Origin: Brachyspira aalborgi
GTDB taxonomy: Bacteria > Spirochaetota > Brachyspiria > Brachyspirales > Brachyspiraceae
Direction: 5' to 3'
Assembly: GCF_008016455.1 (NCBI RefSeq)
Contig: NZ_SAXU01000001.1
Span: 2,128,423-2,192,422, forward strand
Length of the DNA: 64,000 nt
The notes beneath the pieces were generated by a model. It saw only the letters and a list, made by a program, of their open reading frames with translations. It was not told where the DNA came from and ran no database searches. Position 1 is the stretch's first letter. The number at the start of each line of letters is the position of its first letter. Positions 52,715 through 61,942 of the stretch are shown piece by piece. The position numbers and the translations under genes were made by a program.

Positions 52715-53682
52715 ATATAATAGAGAGAGGAAAATTTACTCTACTTCTTGAAAGCGAAAATCTTAAAAGTTTATCCGAAAATTTGGATTGCAATTTTGAA
52801 AATGCGGTTAATGAATTATTTAAGATTAAAGGCAGAGTTATAACTTCGGGAGTTGGCAAAAGCGGACATATTGCAAGAAAGGCGGCTGCAACTTTCGCAT
52901 CAACGGGAACGCCAAGTTTTTTTGTCGACCCTAACGAATGTTTGCATGGCGATTTCGGAATGATAACTAAAAATGATTATTTAATATTATATTCAAAAGG
53001 CGGAGAATCGAGAGAGATAATAGAATTAGTAAATTGGTTATGCAGACAAAATATTTCTTATATAGCGATTACCAATGAAAAAGATTCTACTTTATCGAAA
53101 AACGCTAAAATAACTTTGCTTACTCATGTAAAAGAAGAAGCATGTCCTCTTAAATTAGCTCCAACGGTAAGCACTACGGCGTCTTTAGGAATATCGGACG
53201 CTTTGGCTACGGCATTAATGGAATTAAGAGGATTTAAAGCCGAAGACTTTGCAATATTTCATCCTGGCGGAAGTTTGGGCAGACAACTTGCAAGAGTTAA
53301 ATCTATAATGCATAAAGATAATTTGCCTATAATCAATTTATCAACCACTTTATATGACGCTTTATTTAAAATAATAGAATGCAAATTAGGAATAGCTATA
53401 ATAACGGACGATAATAATATTTTAAGCGGAATAATAGTGGATGGAGATTTGAAAAGGCTTTTAATAAAAAATAAATCGGCGGAAAATATTTTATCAAAAA
53501 GCGTAGCCGATATAATGAATAAAAATCCTAAAGTTATATACGAAGACACTTTAATAGGAGAGGCTTTGCATATAATGGAAGGCAAAATAACTAATCTTGT
53601 AGTAGTTGAAGATACGGATAAAGGCAAAATTCCAATCGGAATAGTTCATATACATGATATATTGAAAATAAAAGCTTTTTAA
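52711..53682 (+). CDS. kpsF: Arabinose-5-phosphate isomerase (KpsF/GutQ type)
   Basis: The 323-residue enzyme interconverts ribulose 5-phosphate and arabinose 5-phosphate, the first step to KDO for the lipooligosaccharide core. An SIS domain (residues 30-200) has ITSGVGKSGHIARKAAATFA, FFVDPNECLHGDFGMI and STTASLGISDALATALM. Two CBS domains follow (IMHKDNLPIINL, and IMNKNPKVIYEDTLIGEAL). The GH-GDFGM metal-site signature is intact. The gene ends a long operon. Confidence 0.94.
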   Translation: MNIIERGKFTLLLESENLKSLSENLDCNFENAVNELFKIKGRVITSGVGKSGHIARKAAATFASTGTPSFFVDPNECLHGDFGMITKNDYLILYSKGGESREIIELVNWLCRQNISYIAITNEKDSTLSKNAKITLLTHVKEEACPLKLAPTVSTTASLGISDALATALMELRGFKAEDFAIFHPGGSLGRQLARVKSIMHKDNLPIINLSTTLYDALFKIIECKLGIAIITDDNNILSGIIVDGDLKRLLIKNKSAENILSKSVADIMNKNPKVIYEDTLIGEALHIMEGKITNLVVVEDTDKGKIPIGIVHIHDILKIKAF

Positions 53683-53777
53683 TTTATAAATAATTGCTTT
53701 TAAGTATTATTGTTTTACTTTTATTATTTTATTTAATAAAAATTAAAAATAGATTTAAAAATAAATAAAAAAAATGC

Positions 53778-53805
53778 TTGACTTTTTAAAAATAATTCTT
53801 ATCTT
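53778..53805 (+). promoter_or_regulatory. Promoter of the Pro/Glu-rich lipoprotein gene
   Basis: TTGACT (53778-53783) and TATCTT (53800-53805) with a 16-base spacer, followed by AAGTATAG. It is the same design as the promoter at 23799-23826. Confidence 0.75.
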
Positions 53806-53858
53806 AAGTATAGAAAATAAATAAAAAAATGTTGGTTAATCCAACGAGGAGAGTTATT

Positions 53859-54374
53859 ATGACTAAAACAAAACAAAACAAAGGTATCTTATATCTATTA
53901 GCAGTTGTCATTATGGTGGCATTAATGTCAGTGGCTTGTAAAAAGAAACCTACTCAAGCCGTATCTTTTTCAGAAGCTGAAGATTCAACTGTAGTAGTTG
54001 ACCCTACGCCGACTCCAGAACCAACTCCAGAGCCTACGCCAACTCCAGAACCAGAGCCTGTAGCTCCTGAAAAACCAGCAGTTCCTGAAAAACCAATTTC
54101 TGGATTGACAATTGACCCTAAAGGAAATTTAAGACAATTTGACGGATTCACTTTCATAAATAAAGACGGTGGAATCGCTAAAGTAGGCGGAGTGCCTTAT
54201 TACATGGAAATAGACGGTATAAGATTCTATCAAGGTTTTGGTCCTGCTTGTAAAGGCGGAAGCTATGTATTGCTTGCTGGCGGAGATAGAGCCGATGTTA
54301 AATTATTCGCAAACGGTTATGTAAATATAACTAGAAATGGCAAAACGGTTCAATATATGTTGTTAAGCAAATAA
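53859..54374 (+). CDS. Lipoprotein with a Pro-Glu/Thr linker
   Basis: The 171-residue precursor has a signal peptide ending MSVAC, a lipobox for lipidation. A proline-rich linker follows (about residues 48-80, repeated PTPEPTPEP type). The C-terminal 90-residue domain is Gly and aromatic rich (LRQFDGFTFINKDGGIAKV). GAGGAGAG precedes this ATG. An upstream in-frame ATG at 53829 is not used, by that evidence. High GC and a strong terminator indicate high expression. The domain family is not recognised. Confidence 0.82.
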   Translation: MTKTKQNKGILYLLAVVIMVALMSVACKKKPTQAVSFSEAEDSTVVVDPTPTPEPTPEPTPTPEPEPVAPEKPAVPEKPISGLTIDPKGNLRQFDGFTFINKDGGIAKVGGVPYYMEIDGIRFYQGFGPACKGGSYVLLAGGDRADVKLFANGYVNITRNGKTVQYMLLSK

Positions 54375-54410
54375 ATTAAAAAAGTAAAAAGAGTAGATAA
54401 TAAGATTTGA

Positions 54411-54447
54411 GCCTGTCGTTCTTTTGGACGGCAGGCTTTATTATTTT
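54411..54447 (+). terminator. Terminator of the Pro/Glu lipoprotein gene
   Basis: GCCTGTCGTTC (54411-54421) and GGACGGCAGGC (54426-54436) form an 11-bp stem with a TTTT loop, followed by TTTATTATTTT. Confidence 0.9.
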
Positions 54448-54471
54448 AAAATTATGCATTTAAAATAATCA

Positions 54472-54493
54472 GGGCATGTATTTCTACATGCCC
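54472..54493 (-). terminator. Terminator of the ato operon
   Basis: GGGCATGTA and TACATGCCC pair perfectly around TTTC. It lies just after the atoE stop in the minus direction, with TGATTATTTT beyond. Confidence 0.75.
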
Positions 54494-54534
54494 CAAAAAA
54501 CCAATGTCAATAAAGGAGGTATACCATTATTGCT

Positions 54535-55983
54535 TTATAAGAATAATACCCCAGCCGCTATGACTAATCCGCTAACAATAAGAACTATTAAAGTATAACC
54601 CATAATATCTCTTGCTCCAAGTTTAGCCAAGCCGAGCGCAGGCAAAGCCCAAAACGGCTGAATCATATTTGTCCAACTGTCGCCGTAAGCTATACACATT
54701 GCAGTTTTTGCAGGGTCAACTCCAATCTCTAATCCTGCAGGCATCATTATAGGTCCTTGAACAACCCATTGTCCTCCTCCTGATGGAACGAATAAGTTAA
54801 CTATTCCCGCGCTTAAGAATGTGAATAGTGGGAAAGTTTTAACAGTTGATATATTTACAAAGAAATTACTTATTACGCTTGCCAAAGAAACGCCTTCTGC
54901 AGAAGCTCCCGTCATCATTCCCATAATACCCGCATATAATGGGAATTGTAATATTATTCCAGCGGCTCCTTTAGCGGCTTCACTGAAAGCGTCTATTAAA
55001 CTTCTTGGCGTTCTATGAAATAAAACCCCAAACATTAAGAATATTAAATTTACAATATTTAAATTCAAATCAAATTTGCCTTGTTTAGCCGAATTAACAA
55101 AATAATAAACTATATATGAAAATCCTAATATTGCAAGAATATAGTTTACAAAACAACTATTTTCCAATTTTTCTGCAGGAGTCATTTTTTCAAACTCTTC
55201 TTTTGAAACCGCTGAAAAATAAAGTCCGCTTTTAGGTTGCAATTTATTAGGGTCGTCTTTAGATACATCGTCAACTTTTAAATCTTCTATCAATTTTGGG
55301 TCGATAACAAATACATCTTCCTCATTTTTAGGATGCATCAAAACATTAATAATTGGAAGCAAAATCCACATTCCAACTACTATGAAAATATTATAACTTG
55401 AGAATAGAGTATGACTTACAGGAACGGCTTCAGTCAATGAACCTCCTGTTGCAGATAAATCGCCGCCAGCTATTACCAAAGGAACTGAACCAGAAAATCC
55501 AGCATGCCATAAAACGAATCCAGAATATGCCGAAGCAATTAAAAGTCTATAATCTATTGCCTTAACTTTTTTAGCTATTTCTTTCGCGTAAATTGCGCCA
55601 ATTATTAAACCAAAACCCCAATTCAATATACAAGCCGTATATGAAATTATACTTACCAAAGCTATGCCTTGAGCGGGAGTTTTTGGAATATTTGATAAAT
55701 GGTCTAGAAGTTTTTTGAATGGAGGCGATAATGCAAGAACATGCCCCGTTACCAATACTAAAACCATTTGCATACTGAATGCAAGCAAACTCCATACGCC
55801 TTTTCCCCAATGCCCAACAATAGATATAAAATTTTGTTTTGTAGCAATTAAAGAAGCGATAAATACTATAATTGTTAGAATAACGGCAAAAATGTAAGCG
55901 TCAGGTAGGAATTTTTGCATCACCATTGTAGAGGCATTAGCCAAACTTTCAATAAAGCCTCTTTTCTTTTTCACATTACTCAT
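54535..55983 (-). CDS. atoE: Short-chain fatty acid transporter, AtoE family
   Basis: The 482-residue membrane protein has about twelve helices. It carries MVMQKFLPDAYIFAVILTII, AYSGFVLWHAGFSGSVPL, and FVPSGGGQWVVQGPIMMPAG, the conserved substrate-region signature of the family. It should move butyrate, acetoacetate or similar acids across the membrane. It is the last gene of the atoD-atoA-atoE operon, with GGGAGAT before its ATG. Confidence 0.93.
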   Translation of the reverse strand: MSNVKKKRGFIESLANASTMVMQKFLPDAYIFAVILTIIVFIASLIATKQNFISIVGHWGKGVWSLLAFSMQMVLVLVTGHVLALSPPFKKLLDHLSNIPKTPAQGIALVSIISYTACILNWGFGLIIGAIYAKEIAKKVKAIDYRLLIASAYSGFVLWHAGFSGSVPLVIAGGDLSATGGSLTEAVPVSHTLFSSYNIFIVVGMWILLPIINVLMHPKNEEDVFVIDPKLIEDLKVDDVSKDDPNKLQPKSGLYFSAVSKEEFEKMTPAEKLENSCFVNYILAILGFSYIVYYFVNSAKQGKFDLNLNIVNLIFLMFGVLFHRTPRSLIDAFSEAAKGAAGIILQFPLYAGIMGMMTGASAEGVSLASVISNFFVNISTVKTFPLFTFLSAGIVNLFVPSGGGQWVVQGPIMMPAGLEIGVDPAKTAMCIAYGDSWTNMIQPFWALPALGLAKLGARDIMGYTLIVLIVSGLVIAAGVLFL

Positions 55984-56065
55984 TTTTATCTCCCTTTTTT
56001 GTATTTTAATTTTTTGTTTTTTTATTATTGCGAGGACTTAATAAAGCCCCCGCAACGATTATTTT

Positions 56066-56740
56066 TTATAAAGTATTAACATCTACCTGTTTAGGATTAT
56101 TAATTATTAAATCCGCTTCGGTATTTGCCTTTATATCCTCTATGCTTGAAGTTGAAAATATTTCCGTAAGTTCTAATCCCTTATCGGTTACTTTCATTAC
56201 TCCTTTTTCCGTTACTATCATATTAACTTGATTTTTAGCGGTGAGAGGAAGATTGCATTTTTTCAATATCTTTTTATCGCCTTTAGCGGTATGTTCCATA
56301 GCGACAATAACCAATTTTGCTCCGACAACCAAGTCCATAGCTCCGCCCATTCCTGGAACCAATTTGCCTGGAACCATCCAATTTGCCAAATTTCCCTCTT
56401 GGTCAACTTGCAAAGCTCCCAAAACAGTAGCATCAACATGTCCTCCTCTTATGATTGTAAAAGAAGTGAAACTATCGAAATAAACTCCGCCATCTAATAA
56501 AGTTACAAAAGCTCCGCCAGCATTAGTAATATTAGCGCTTTCTTTTCCTTTTTCGGGAGTAGGTCCCATTCCAACCATGCCGTTCTCGGATTGCAATAAA
56601 ACTTCCACTCCGTCAGGCAAATAGTTTGCAACTTTAGTAGGAATTCCTATTCCAAGATTAACCAAATCGCCGTCTTTTAATTCTTTAGCGACTCTTTTTG
56701 CTATAATCTCAACTATTTGTTCTTTTGATAATTCTGCCAT
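56066..56740 (-). CDS. atoA: CoA-transferase beta subunit (AtoA/ScoB)
   Basis: The 224-residue subunit carries the active-site glutamate in [13 protein letters not shown], which forms the glutamyl-CoA thioester. [15 protein letters not shown] and [17 protein letters not shown] are also typical of type I CoA-transferases. With AtoD it moves CoA between acetyl-, acetoacetyl- or butyryl-CoA and free acids. AGGAGG lies before its ATG, 14 bases after the atoD stop. The exact acid is inferred from the neighbouring transporter. Confidence 0.95.
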   Translation of the reverse strand: MAELSKEQIVEIIAKRVAKELKDGDLVNLGIGIPTKVANYLPDGVEVLLQSENGMVGMGPTPEKGKESANITNAGGAFVTLLDGGVYFDSFTSFTIIRGGHVDATVLGALQVDQEGNLANWMVPGKLVPGMGGAMDLVVGAKLVIVAMEHTAKGDKKILKKCNLPLTAKNQVNMIVTEKGVMKVTDKGLELTEIFSTSSIEDIKANTEADLIINNPKQVDVNTL

Positions 56741-56754
56741 GATTAATTCCTCCT

Positions 56755-57438
56755 TTAAGCCTTTTTAAGCCCTTTAGCTAGATAGTCGTAATCGCTCTTA
56801 ACTAAATAATCTACAAATACGCGAGGAACGGTTATATTATCAGGGTCTAAAGCTCCGTCCACTATCTCTTTTACTTCGGCTATAACGGTTTTACAAGCCA
56901 TAGGCATTATCATATTCCAGTTTCTCGTAACGCCATGGTGGTATAAATTACCGTATTTATCCGCCTTATCCGCATAAACAAGCGCTATATCTCCGTATAA
57001 AGGCTCTTCAAGAATATATTTCTTGCCTTTAACTTCGATTATTTGCTTGCCCTCTTCAACGAGAGTTCCAATACCCGTAGGAGTTAGTATTCCTCCCAAA
57101 CCAGCTCCAGCCGCTCTTATTCTTTCGGCTAAAGTTCCTTGTGGCACCAATTCGACATCGATTTCTTTGTTAGTATTTTGTTTCTGAGTTTCGGTGTTAG
57201 TTCCGATATGCGAAACTATAACTTTAGAAACTTGACGATTGGTCATTAGCCTACCGTATGATTTGTCGGCAAAAGCTGTGTCGTTTCCAACGAGCGTTAG
57301 ATTTTTAACTTTGTTTTGGTCTGCAAGTAAATCGGTGATTTCCCATGCAGAACCCCATGCTAAAAACCCTCCAAACATCACTACCGAGCCGTCTTTAATC
57401 AAATCGCAGGCTTCTTGTTTTGAAATTATTTTTACCAT
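56755..57438 (-). CDS. atoD: CoA-transferase alpha subunit (AtoD/ScoA)
   Basis: The 227-residue subunit has the CoA-binding signature [19 protein letters not shown] near the start and the [15 protein letters not shown] loop, both standard for the alpha chain. It is the first gene of the operon. AAAGGA precedes the ATG, and a consensus promoter lies about 110 bases upstream. It differs from succinyl-CoA transferases only by context, so the substrate is inferred. Confidence 0.94.
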   Translation of the reverse strand: MVKIISKQEACDLIKDGSVVMFGGFLAWGSAWEITDLLADQNKVKNLTLVGNDTAFADKSYGRLMTNRQVSKVIVSHIGTNTETQKQNTNKEIDVELVPQGTLAERIRAAGAGLGGILTPTGIGTLVEEGKQIIEVKGKKYILEEPLYGDIALVYADKADKYGNLYHHGVTRNWNMIMPMACKTVIAEVKEIVDGALDPDNITVPRVFVDYLVKSDYDYLAKGLKKA

Positions 57439-57497
57439 AAGTCCAATCCTTTCTTTGAATTTTTTTTTTATATTAATACGATTTTACTCGTAGAAAT

Positions 57498-57512
57498 ATA
57501 GCATGGCTATAA
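57498..57512. promoter_or_regulatory. Short inverted repeat in the ato leader
   Basis: TATAGC and GCTATA flank ATG between the predicted transcription start and atoD. It is a candidate operator or RNA stem. Confidence 0.4.
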
Positions 57513-57548
57513 ATAAACTACTTTTATAATTTAATTTTGTTTAACATA

Positions 57549-57590
57549 ATTATAATAAAAAATTTTTAAATTGTCAAGCATTACAATGCT
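57549..57590 (-). promoter_or_regulatory. Consensus promoter of the ato operon with palindromic operator
   Basis: On the minus strand TTGACA (57577-57572) and TATAAT (57554-57549) are 17 bases apart, the consensus for a housekeeping sigma factor. AGCATTACAATGCT (57577-57590), a perfect 6+2+6 palindrome, touches the upstream end of the -35 box and is a candidate regulator site. Confidence 0.8.
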
Positions 57591-57679
57591 TTTTTAACAA
57601 AAAAATTTAAAAAATTTAAAAAAATTTGTATAATATAGCCAATTTTTCATAGTTTTTTAAAAAAAAATTTAAATAACGC

Positions 57680-57708
57680 TTGACTTTATTTATATTTTAT
57701 AATATGTT
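57680..57708 (+). promoter_or_regulatory. Promoter-like pair for the helical lipoprotein gene
   Basis: TTGACT (57680-57685) and TATGTT (57703-57708) have a 17-base spacer. The -10 is weak, and an overlapping TATAAT is too close. The divergent ato promoter lies about 100 bases to the left. The remainder of 57591-57793 is A/T-rich and without a gene. Confidence 0.5.
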
Positions 57709-57793
57709 AACAATTATAAATCATTAATTTAATTTTATTTATTGCATAATTTATGGTTTTAATTTAACATAAAAAATAATAGGAGAGCCAATT

Positions 57794-58405
57794 ATGATTT
57801 CTAACAAAAAAACAATTTTTATTATGATATTAGTTTTTATAACAATCTCTTGCGGATTGCCTAAAAAAGAATATCAAAGAGTATCGGCTTTAAGAGACAA
57901 AGTTAATAAATACGAGGAAATTAAAACTTTTGCTCAAAGCGATTTTGATATAGCGGAAAAAGGTTTTGCCGAAGCGGATATTATAATGAAAGAGGAAAAC
58001 AAAGACGAAGCTAAAAAAGCGAAACAATTATTGCTTGAAGCTGAAACAAATTATAATGCCGTTTTGGATAAAGGATTAGAGCCTTATTCTGAAATTATAA
58101 AAAAGCAAATGGACGAATCTTTTACAAACGCTCAAGAGATAAAGGCAGATGTTATGTATGGCGATGAATATAGCAAAGCCGAAACTATGTATAACGAAGC
58201 AAATTCTCTTTATAATGCCGAAAAGAAAGATTATAAAGTTATGGTTGAAAAATTATATAATACCAAAGAAGCTTATTTAACTTTATACAATAAAGTAAAA
58301 GAAGATTTTAATAAAAGCGATGAAGCTTTAAATAAAGTTAAAGAGAGATTGGCTAATTTGGAAAATATGGTTAAAGAAATAGAAACTTTAGAAAAAGAAC
58401 AATAA
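57794..58405 (+). CDS. Helical lipoprotein, partner of a LysM protein
   Basis: The 203-residue precursor has a signal peptide and lipobox (FITISC). The mature part is almost wholly helical, with heptad patterns and repeated AEKxFAEAD/AETMYNEAN units typical of periplasmic coiled-coil lipoproteins. GGAGAG precedes the ATG. The LysM gene follows after 52 bases, and both contain similar AxxxYNxA repeats, so they may form a cell-wall complex. This is inference. Confidence 0.75.
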   Translation: MISNKKTIFIMILVFITISCGLPKKEYQRVSALRDKVNKYEEIKTFAQSDFDIAEKGFAEADIIMKEENKDEAKKAKQLLLEAETNYNAVLDKGLEPYSEIIKKQMDESFTNAQEIKADVMYGDEYSKAETMYNEANSLYNAEKKDYKVMVEKLYNTKEAYLTLYNKVKEDFNKSDEALNKVKERLANLENMVKEIETLEKEQ

Positions 58406-58457
58406 TCATTTTTATAATTAATAAAATTTTTAATAAATTTATTTAAGGAGAAAAATT

Positions 58458-60125
58458 ATGAATATAAAAAAAGTAATATCTTTTATAGCTTTAATATCTT
58501 TTAGTTGGACGATTCTATTCGCTCAAACTTATGAAGATTCTGCAAGAATAACGGACGAAGCGGAAACTTTGCAAAATGACGGAGAATATCAAAAATCTTA
58601 TGATAAATCTCAAGAAGCTTCCGACTCGATAGATAAAACTACCACAGACTTATTTTATAAATTAATGAATTTAAGAATAAATAAGGCAAAAAATGATGCT
58701 GATAAATCGATAAAAGAAATCAATCAATTAGGCGCTTCAAAAGATAATCAATTTAAGGCAAAATATGACGAAGCCGTTAGATATTTTAACGAAGGCAATA
58801 ATTCTATAGATTCTCTGCCTTCTCCTGATGAAACCGCTCAAAGCGAAGAGGAATTTATAATCGCTTCAAACGATTTTAATAAAGTTTTTGAATCTTACAG
58901 TAACGCTTTGGCTTCTGCAAATAGCGTAAAAGAAGGTTATTTAGGAAGAGAGAGAGCGACTGCTACAAAAACTATTGGAGATGCGAAAGCGAAATATAAT
59001 GCAGCGTTAAATTCAAGAACTATAACGGCGGGCGATGCGAATGGCAAAGCAATTGCAAGTTCTTTAAGCAAAGCCGAAGAAGCTTTAAAAAATGATAATT
59101 TCGCAAGCGTTCAGCAGAATGTGGCGGCTGCATTATCGGCGTTAAATAAAGCTCAAGCTGAGGCGAAGGCAAAAGCAGATGCGGAAGCTAAAGCAAAGGC
59201 GGCTGCAGCTGCTAAAGCGAAGGCAGAAGCGGATGCAAAGGCTAAAGCCGAAGCTAAAGCAAAAGCGGATGCGGTAAATAAAGCAAAAAATGATATAGCA
59301 AACGCTCAAAAGAAATATGACACTTTACTCGGAGATAAAACTATAATTAAAGGAGACGCTAACGATAAAAGCATTTCCGCTCTTTTAAATGACGCTAATA
59401 AAGTTGTTCAAAATGACCCGAAAACGGCAAGCGATAAGGCGATAACGGCTTCAAAAAATATGGATAAAATAGTTTCCGATAGAAGTTTGTCTATTGTAAG
59501 AGAAGAAAATGCAAGACATTTGTCTGAATTAAAAGAAAGATATGAAAAAATGCTTAACGATGGATATATAACTAAAGGTAGCGAAGAAGATAAAAATATT
59601 TCAAAACTTATAGCGGACGCGGAAGACGCATTAAATAAAAATAATAACGCTTTGGCAAGAGAGAAGATGGAACAGGCTAATAAATCTTTAAATGCTATAC
59701 AGGAAAGAGGACCTCAAAGAGCGGGAGATGGCGATGTCGTTATAGGAGATACGGGAAGAAATGAAACGGGACAAATAATAGACGGAACAGAAAGACAACC
59801 CGTTAATACCGCGGGAAAAATAACCGTTCTTCCTCAATATTATATAGTAGTGAGAAGAGTTCCTTTAACTGACGCTTTATGGAGAATTGCAGGCTATAGT
59901 TATATATATAATAATCCTATTCAATGGTATAGAATATATGAAGCTAATAGAAATATATTGAGAGACCCTGATAATCCAGATTTGATATTGCCAGGACAGA
60001 GATTAACAATCCCGAGCTTAAACGGAGAAGAGAGAAGCGGACAGTATGACCCGCAATCTAATTACATAACTTATGAAGAAGCTATGCAATTAATGAACGA
60101 GCGACAAACTGCTACTAATCAGTAA
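58458..60125 (+). CDS. Secreted coiled-coil protein with C-terminal LysM-like domain
   Basis: The 555-residue precursor has a signal peptide (cleavage near LFAQT) and long helical regions. It includes an Ala/Lys/Glu repeat (about residues 230-275, KAKAEADAKAKAEAK type) and three related AxxKYxxxL-GDxN blocks. The C-terminal 90 residues contain YYIVVRRVPLTDALWRIAG and IYEANRNILRDPDNPDLILP, then GQRLTIPSL, a LysM variant with tRP-like spacing. It should bind peptidoglycan in the periplasm. A strong terminator follows. Spirochaete homologues of this layout exist, but the role is not established here. Confidence 0.8.
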   Translation: MNIKKVISFIALISFSWTILFAQTYEDSARITDEAETLQNDGEYQKSYDKSQEASDSIDKTTTDLFYKLMNLRINKAKNDADKSIKEINQLGASKDNQFKAKYDEAVRYFNEGNNSIDSLPSPDETAQSEEEFIIASNDFNKVFESYSNALASANSVKEGYLGRERATATKTIGDAKAKYNAALNSRTITAGDANGKAIASSLSKAEEALKNDNFASVQQNVAAALSALNKAQAEAKAKADAEAKAKAAAAAKAKAEADAKAKAEAKAKADAVNKAKNDIANAQKKYDTLLGDKTIIKGDANDKSISALLNDANKVVQNDPKTASDKAITASKNMDKIVSDRSLSIVREENARHLSELKERYEKMLNDGYITKGSEEDKNISKLIADAEDALNKNNNALAREKMEQANKSLNAIQERGPQRAGDGDVVIGDTGRNETGQIIDGTERQPVNTAGKITVLPQYYIVVRRVPLTDALWRIAGYSYIYNNPIQWYRIYEANRNILRDPDNPDLILPGQRLTIPSLNGEERSGQYDPQSNYITYEEAMQLMNERQTATNQ

Positions 60126-60149
60126 TAGTTAAATACTTTTCATAATCAA

Positions 60150-60190
60150 TAGTCATGCATATTTTATATATGCATGACTATTTTAATTTT
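60150..60190 (+). terminator. Terminator after the LysM coiled-coil gene
   Basis: TAGTCATGCATA (60150-60161) and TATGCATGACTA (60169-60180) form a 12-bp stem followed by TTTTAATTTT. Confidence 0.88.
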
Positions 60191-60290
60191 AAATTATCGT
60201 ATTTAAATTAAATATTTTATTTTTCTTTTATTAAAAAGATTTTAATAAAATTTTTTCTAAATTAATATGAATTAAATAATTTATTATTTT

Positions 60291-61226
60291 TTAAATATGT
60301 TTTAATAAATCGGCAACGAAATCATAATTATTCATACTCATTATATGCATTTTCTTACAAACGCTTAACATATCTTTAAATAGATTTGAAGAAAGCTCAA
60401 AAGCGACTTTTTTCTCTTCTTCTGCGGATTTTTCGCTTGCGTCTTTTAATTTATTAAGCCATTCTTCAGGTATATAAGCGCCTGGAAGTTTATAATATAT
60501 AAAATAAGCCGTCTTATAACTTAAAACGGGGAAAAATCCTGGAAATAAAATCGGTTTTTCTTTTAATTTCATTTCTTTTAATGGCATCTCGTTAATCCAA
60601 TTTAAGAATTTTTTTAAAGTTTCAACTTCGTATATAGGTTGAGTAAATATCGCCTTAACTCCGCTAGCGGTTTTTTTTGAAAGCCTAACTTTAAGCATTT
60701 CGTCATTTTTTGAATAACTATTTATTGAGCAGAAAGGATATATTTTTTTAAGAGGCTCTTTAAAAATAAAATTTCCCGCGCTTTTGCCTTCATTTAAATT
60801 TTTAATTATTCTTATTAAAAGTTCCGAATTTCCTTCAAATACGCCTTTAGCCTGTTTTTGATTTCCATTAACCACAGGGTCGCCCGTCAAAGCTAAAACC
60901 ATTCTTATATCAAAATAATTTGCTCCTATTAAATCGTTTTGTAAAGCGATTGAATTTTTATCTCTCATAGTTTGAGTTATTATAAAAGGTTTTTCGGTTT
61001 TTAATCTTTGAGATAATTGCAAAGATGAGAGTATTGGCGAGATTTTTAAATTTGCAAAAGGAGAATCGGGAATAATAAAAGCGTCAATATATTTTTCTAT
61101 ATTTGAAGATTTTATTTTTTCTACTAAATATCCTAAATCGGATTTTGCCTGCGGAGTTACCTCTAAAGTAAAAGTAAATTCTTTTTCGTTTTCTAATTTG
61201 TTAATAAAGTTTTCTACGCTATTCAT
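60291..61226 (-). CDS. metF: Methylenetetrahydrofolate reductase-like (MetF)
   Basis: The 311-residue protein has the MetF barrel pattern: FTLEVTPQAKSDL, a LALTGDPVV loop that contacts the flavin, and GVKAIFTQPIYEVETLKKFL. The family reduces methylene-THF to methyl-THF with FAD. It is slightly longer than E. coli MetF and has an Asn/Met-rich C-terminal end, so it may be a MetF-like anaerobe variant. A TTG 36 bases upstream is in frame, but this TTG is the -35 box of the promoter, so I chose the ATG at 61226. Confidence 0.82.
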   Translation of the reverse strand: MNSVENFINKLENEKEFTFTLEVTPQAKSDLGYLVEKIKSSNIEKYIDAFIIPDSPFANLKISPILSSLQLSQRLKTEKPFIITQTMRDKNSIALQNDLIGANYFDIRMVLALTGDPVVNGNQKQAKGVFEGNSELLIRIIKNLNEGKSAGNFIFKEPLKKIYPFCSINSYSKNDEMLKVRLSKKTASGVKAIFTQPIYEVETLKKFLNWINEMPLKEMKLKEKPILFPGFFPVLSYKTAYFIYYKLPGAYIPEEWLNKLKDASEKSAEEEKKVAFELSSNLFKDMLSVCKKMHIMSMNNYDFVADLLKHI

Positions 61227-61234
61227 AAATATTA

Positions 61235-61262
61235 TATTATGTTTGTATTTTAAAAAAGTCAA
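61235..61262 (-). promoter_or_regulatory. Promoter of the MetF-like gene, close to its ATG
   Basis: TTGACT (61262-61257) and TAATAT (61240-61235) are 16 bases apart on the minus strand. A start about 7 bases after the -10 would fall at the ATG, so the mRNA could be leaderless. Confidence 0.55.
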
Positions 61263-61366
61263 TTATTTAATATTCGTTTATTTGTCAAATTTAAGTATTG
61301 TAATTTTTATTAATATAAATTATTATTAAATTCAATTAAATAATTAAAATAAAACGGCAGAAAATT

Positions 61367-61942
61367 ATGAAGAAAATATTAAGCAAGATAAACGAAAGAA
61401 AAATATATTTTTTAATTTCCATTTTAATATTTATAGCGGATATTGTTTCAAAATATTTTATAGATAAATATTTACAACCAATATATCTTAAAAAAATTAT
61501 AGGAAATTTTTTAATTTTCGCATATACGAGAAATTACGGAGTAGCTTTTGGTTTTTTGAATAATTTGCCAGAAGTTATTAAAAATATTATGCCTACGCTT
61601 TTAAAAATTATAGTGTCTGCGGCTATGATTTTAATATTTTTCATTATGCTTTATATTAATCCAAAAAAACAAAAATTTTCAATGATAGGTTTTACTATGG
61701 TTTTAGGCGGAGCTATCGGAAATTTGCTAGATAGAGTTATAAGAGGGTATGTGACAGATTTTATAAGTATGGGGTTTAATGAAACTATTCGATTTCCATA
61801 TCATTATAATATTGCAGACGCTTCAATTACAATAGGAATTGTCTTTATAGCAATCGGAGTTATTTTATTTAAAGAAGATTTTGAAAGTAAAACTAAACCC
61901 GAAGAAACTATTGAAAATAATGAAGAAAATAAAACTTTATGA
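61367..61942 (+). CDS. lspA: Prolipoprotein signal peptidase (LspA)
   Basis: The 191-residue membrane aspartic protease cuts signal peptides of prolipoproteins, which are plentiful in this genome. It has four transmembrane helices, TRNYGVAFGFLN, GGAIGNLLDRVIRGYVTDFI, and HYNIADASITIG with the catalytic Asp pair (VTDFI and IADAS). A Lys/Glu-rich tail follows. Its stop overlaps the next start by 4 bases. Confidence 0.95.
   Translation: MKKILSKINERKIYFLISILIFIADIVSKYFIDKYLQPIYLKKIIGNFLIFAYTRNYGVAFGFLNNLPEVIKNIMPTLLKIIVSAAMILIFFIMLYINPKKQKFSMIGFTMVLGGAIGNLLDRVIRGYVTDFISMGFNETIRFPYHYNIADASITIGIVFIAIGVILFKEDFESKTKPEETIENNEENKTL

Noticed and set aside
53954-54157. Minus-strand Gly/Ser/Val-rich frame opposite the lipoprotein linker
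   Set aside because: It is the antisense of the Pro/Glu repeat and has no ribosome binding site.
56228-56497. Plus-strand frames inside atoA
   Set aside because: Shadows of the CoA-transferase gene. The true frame has catalytic motifs.
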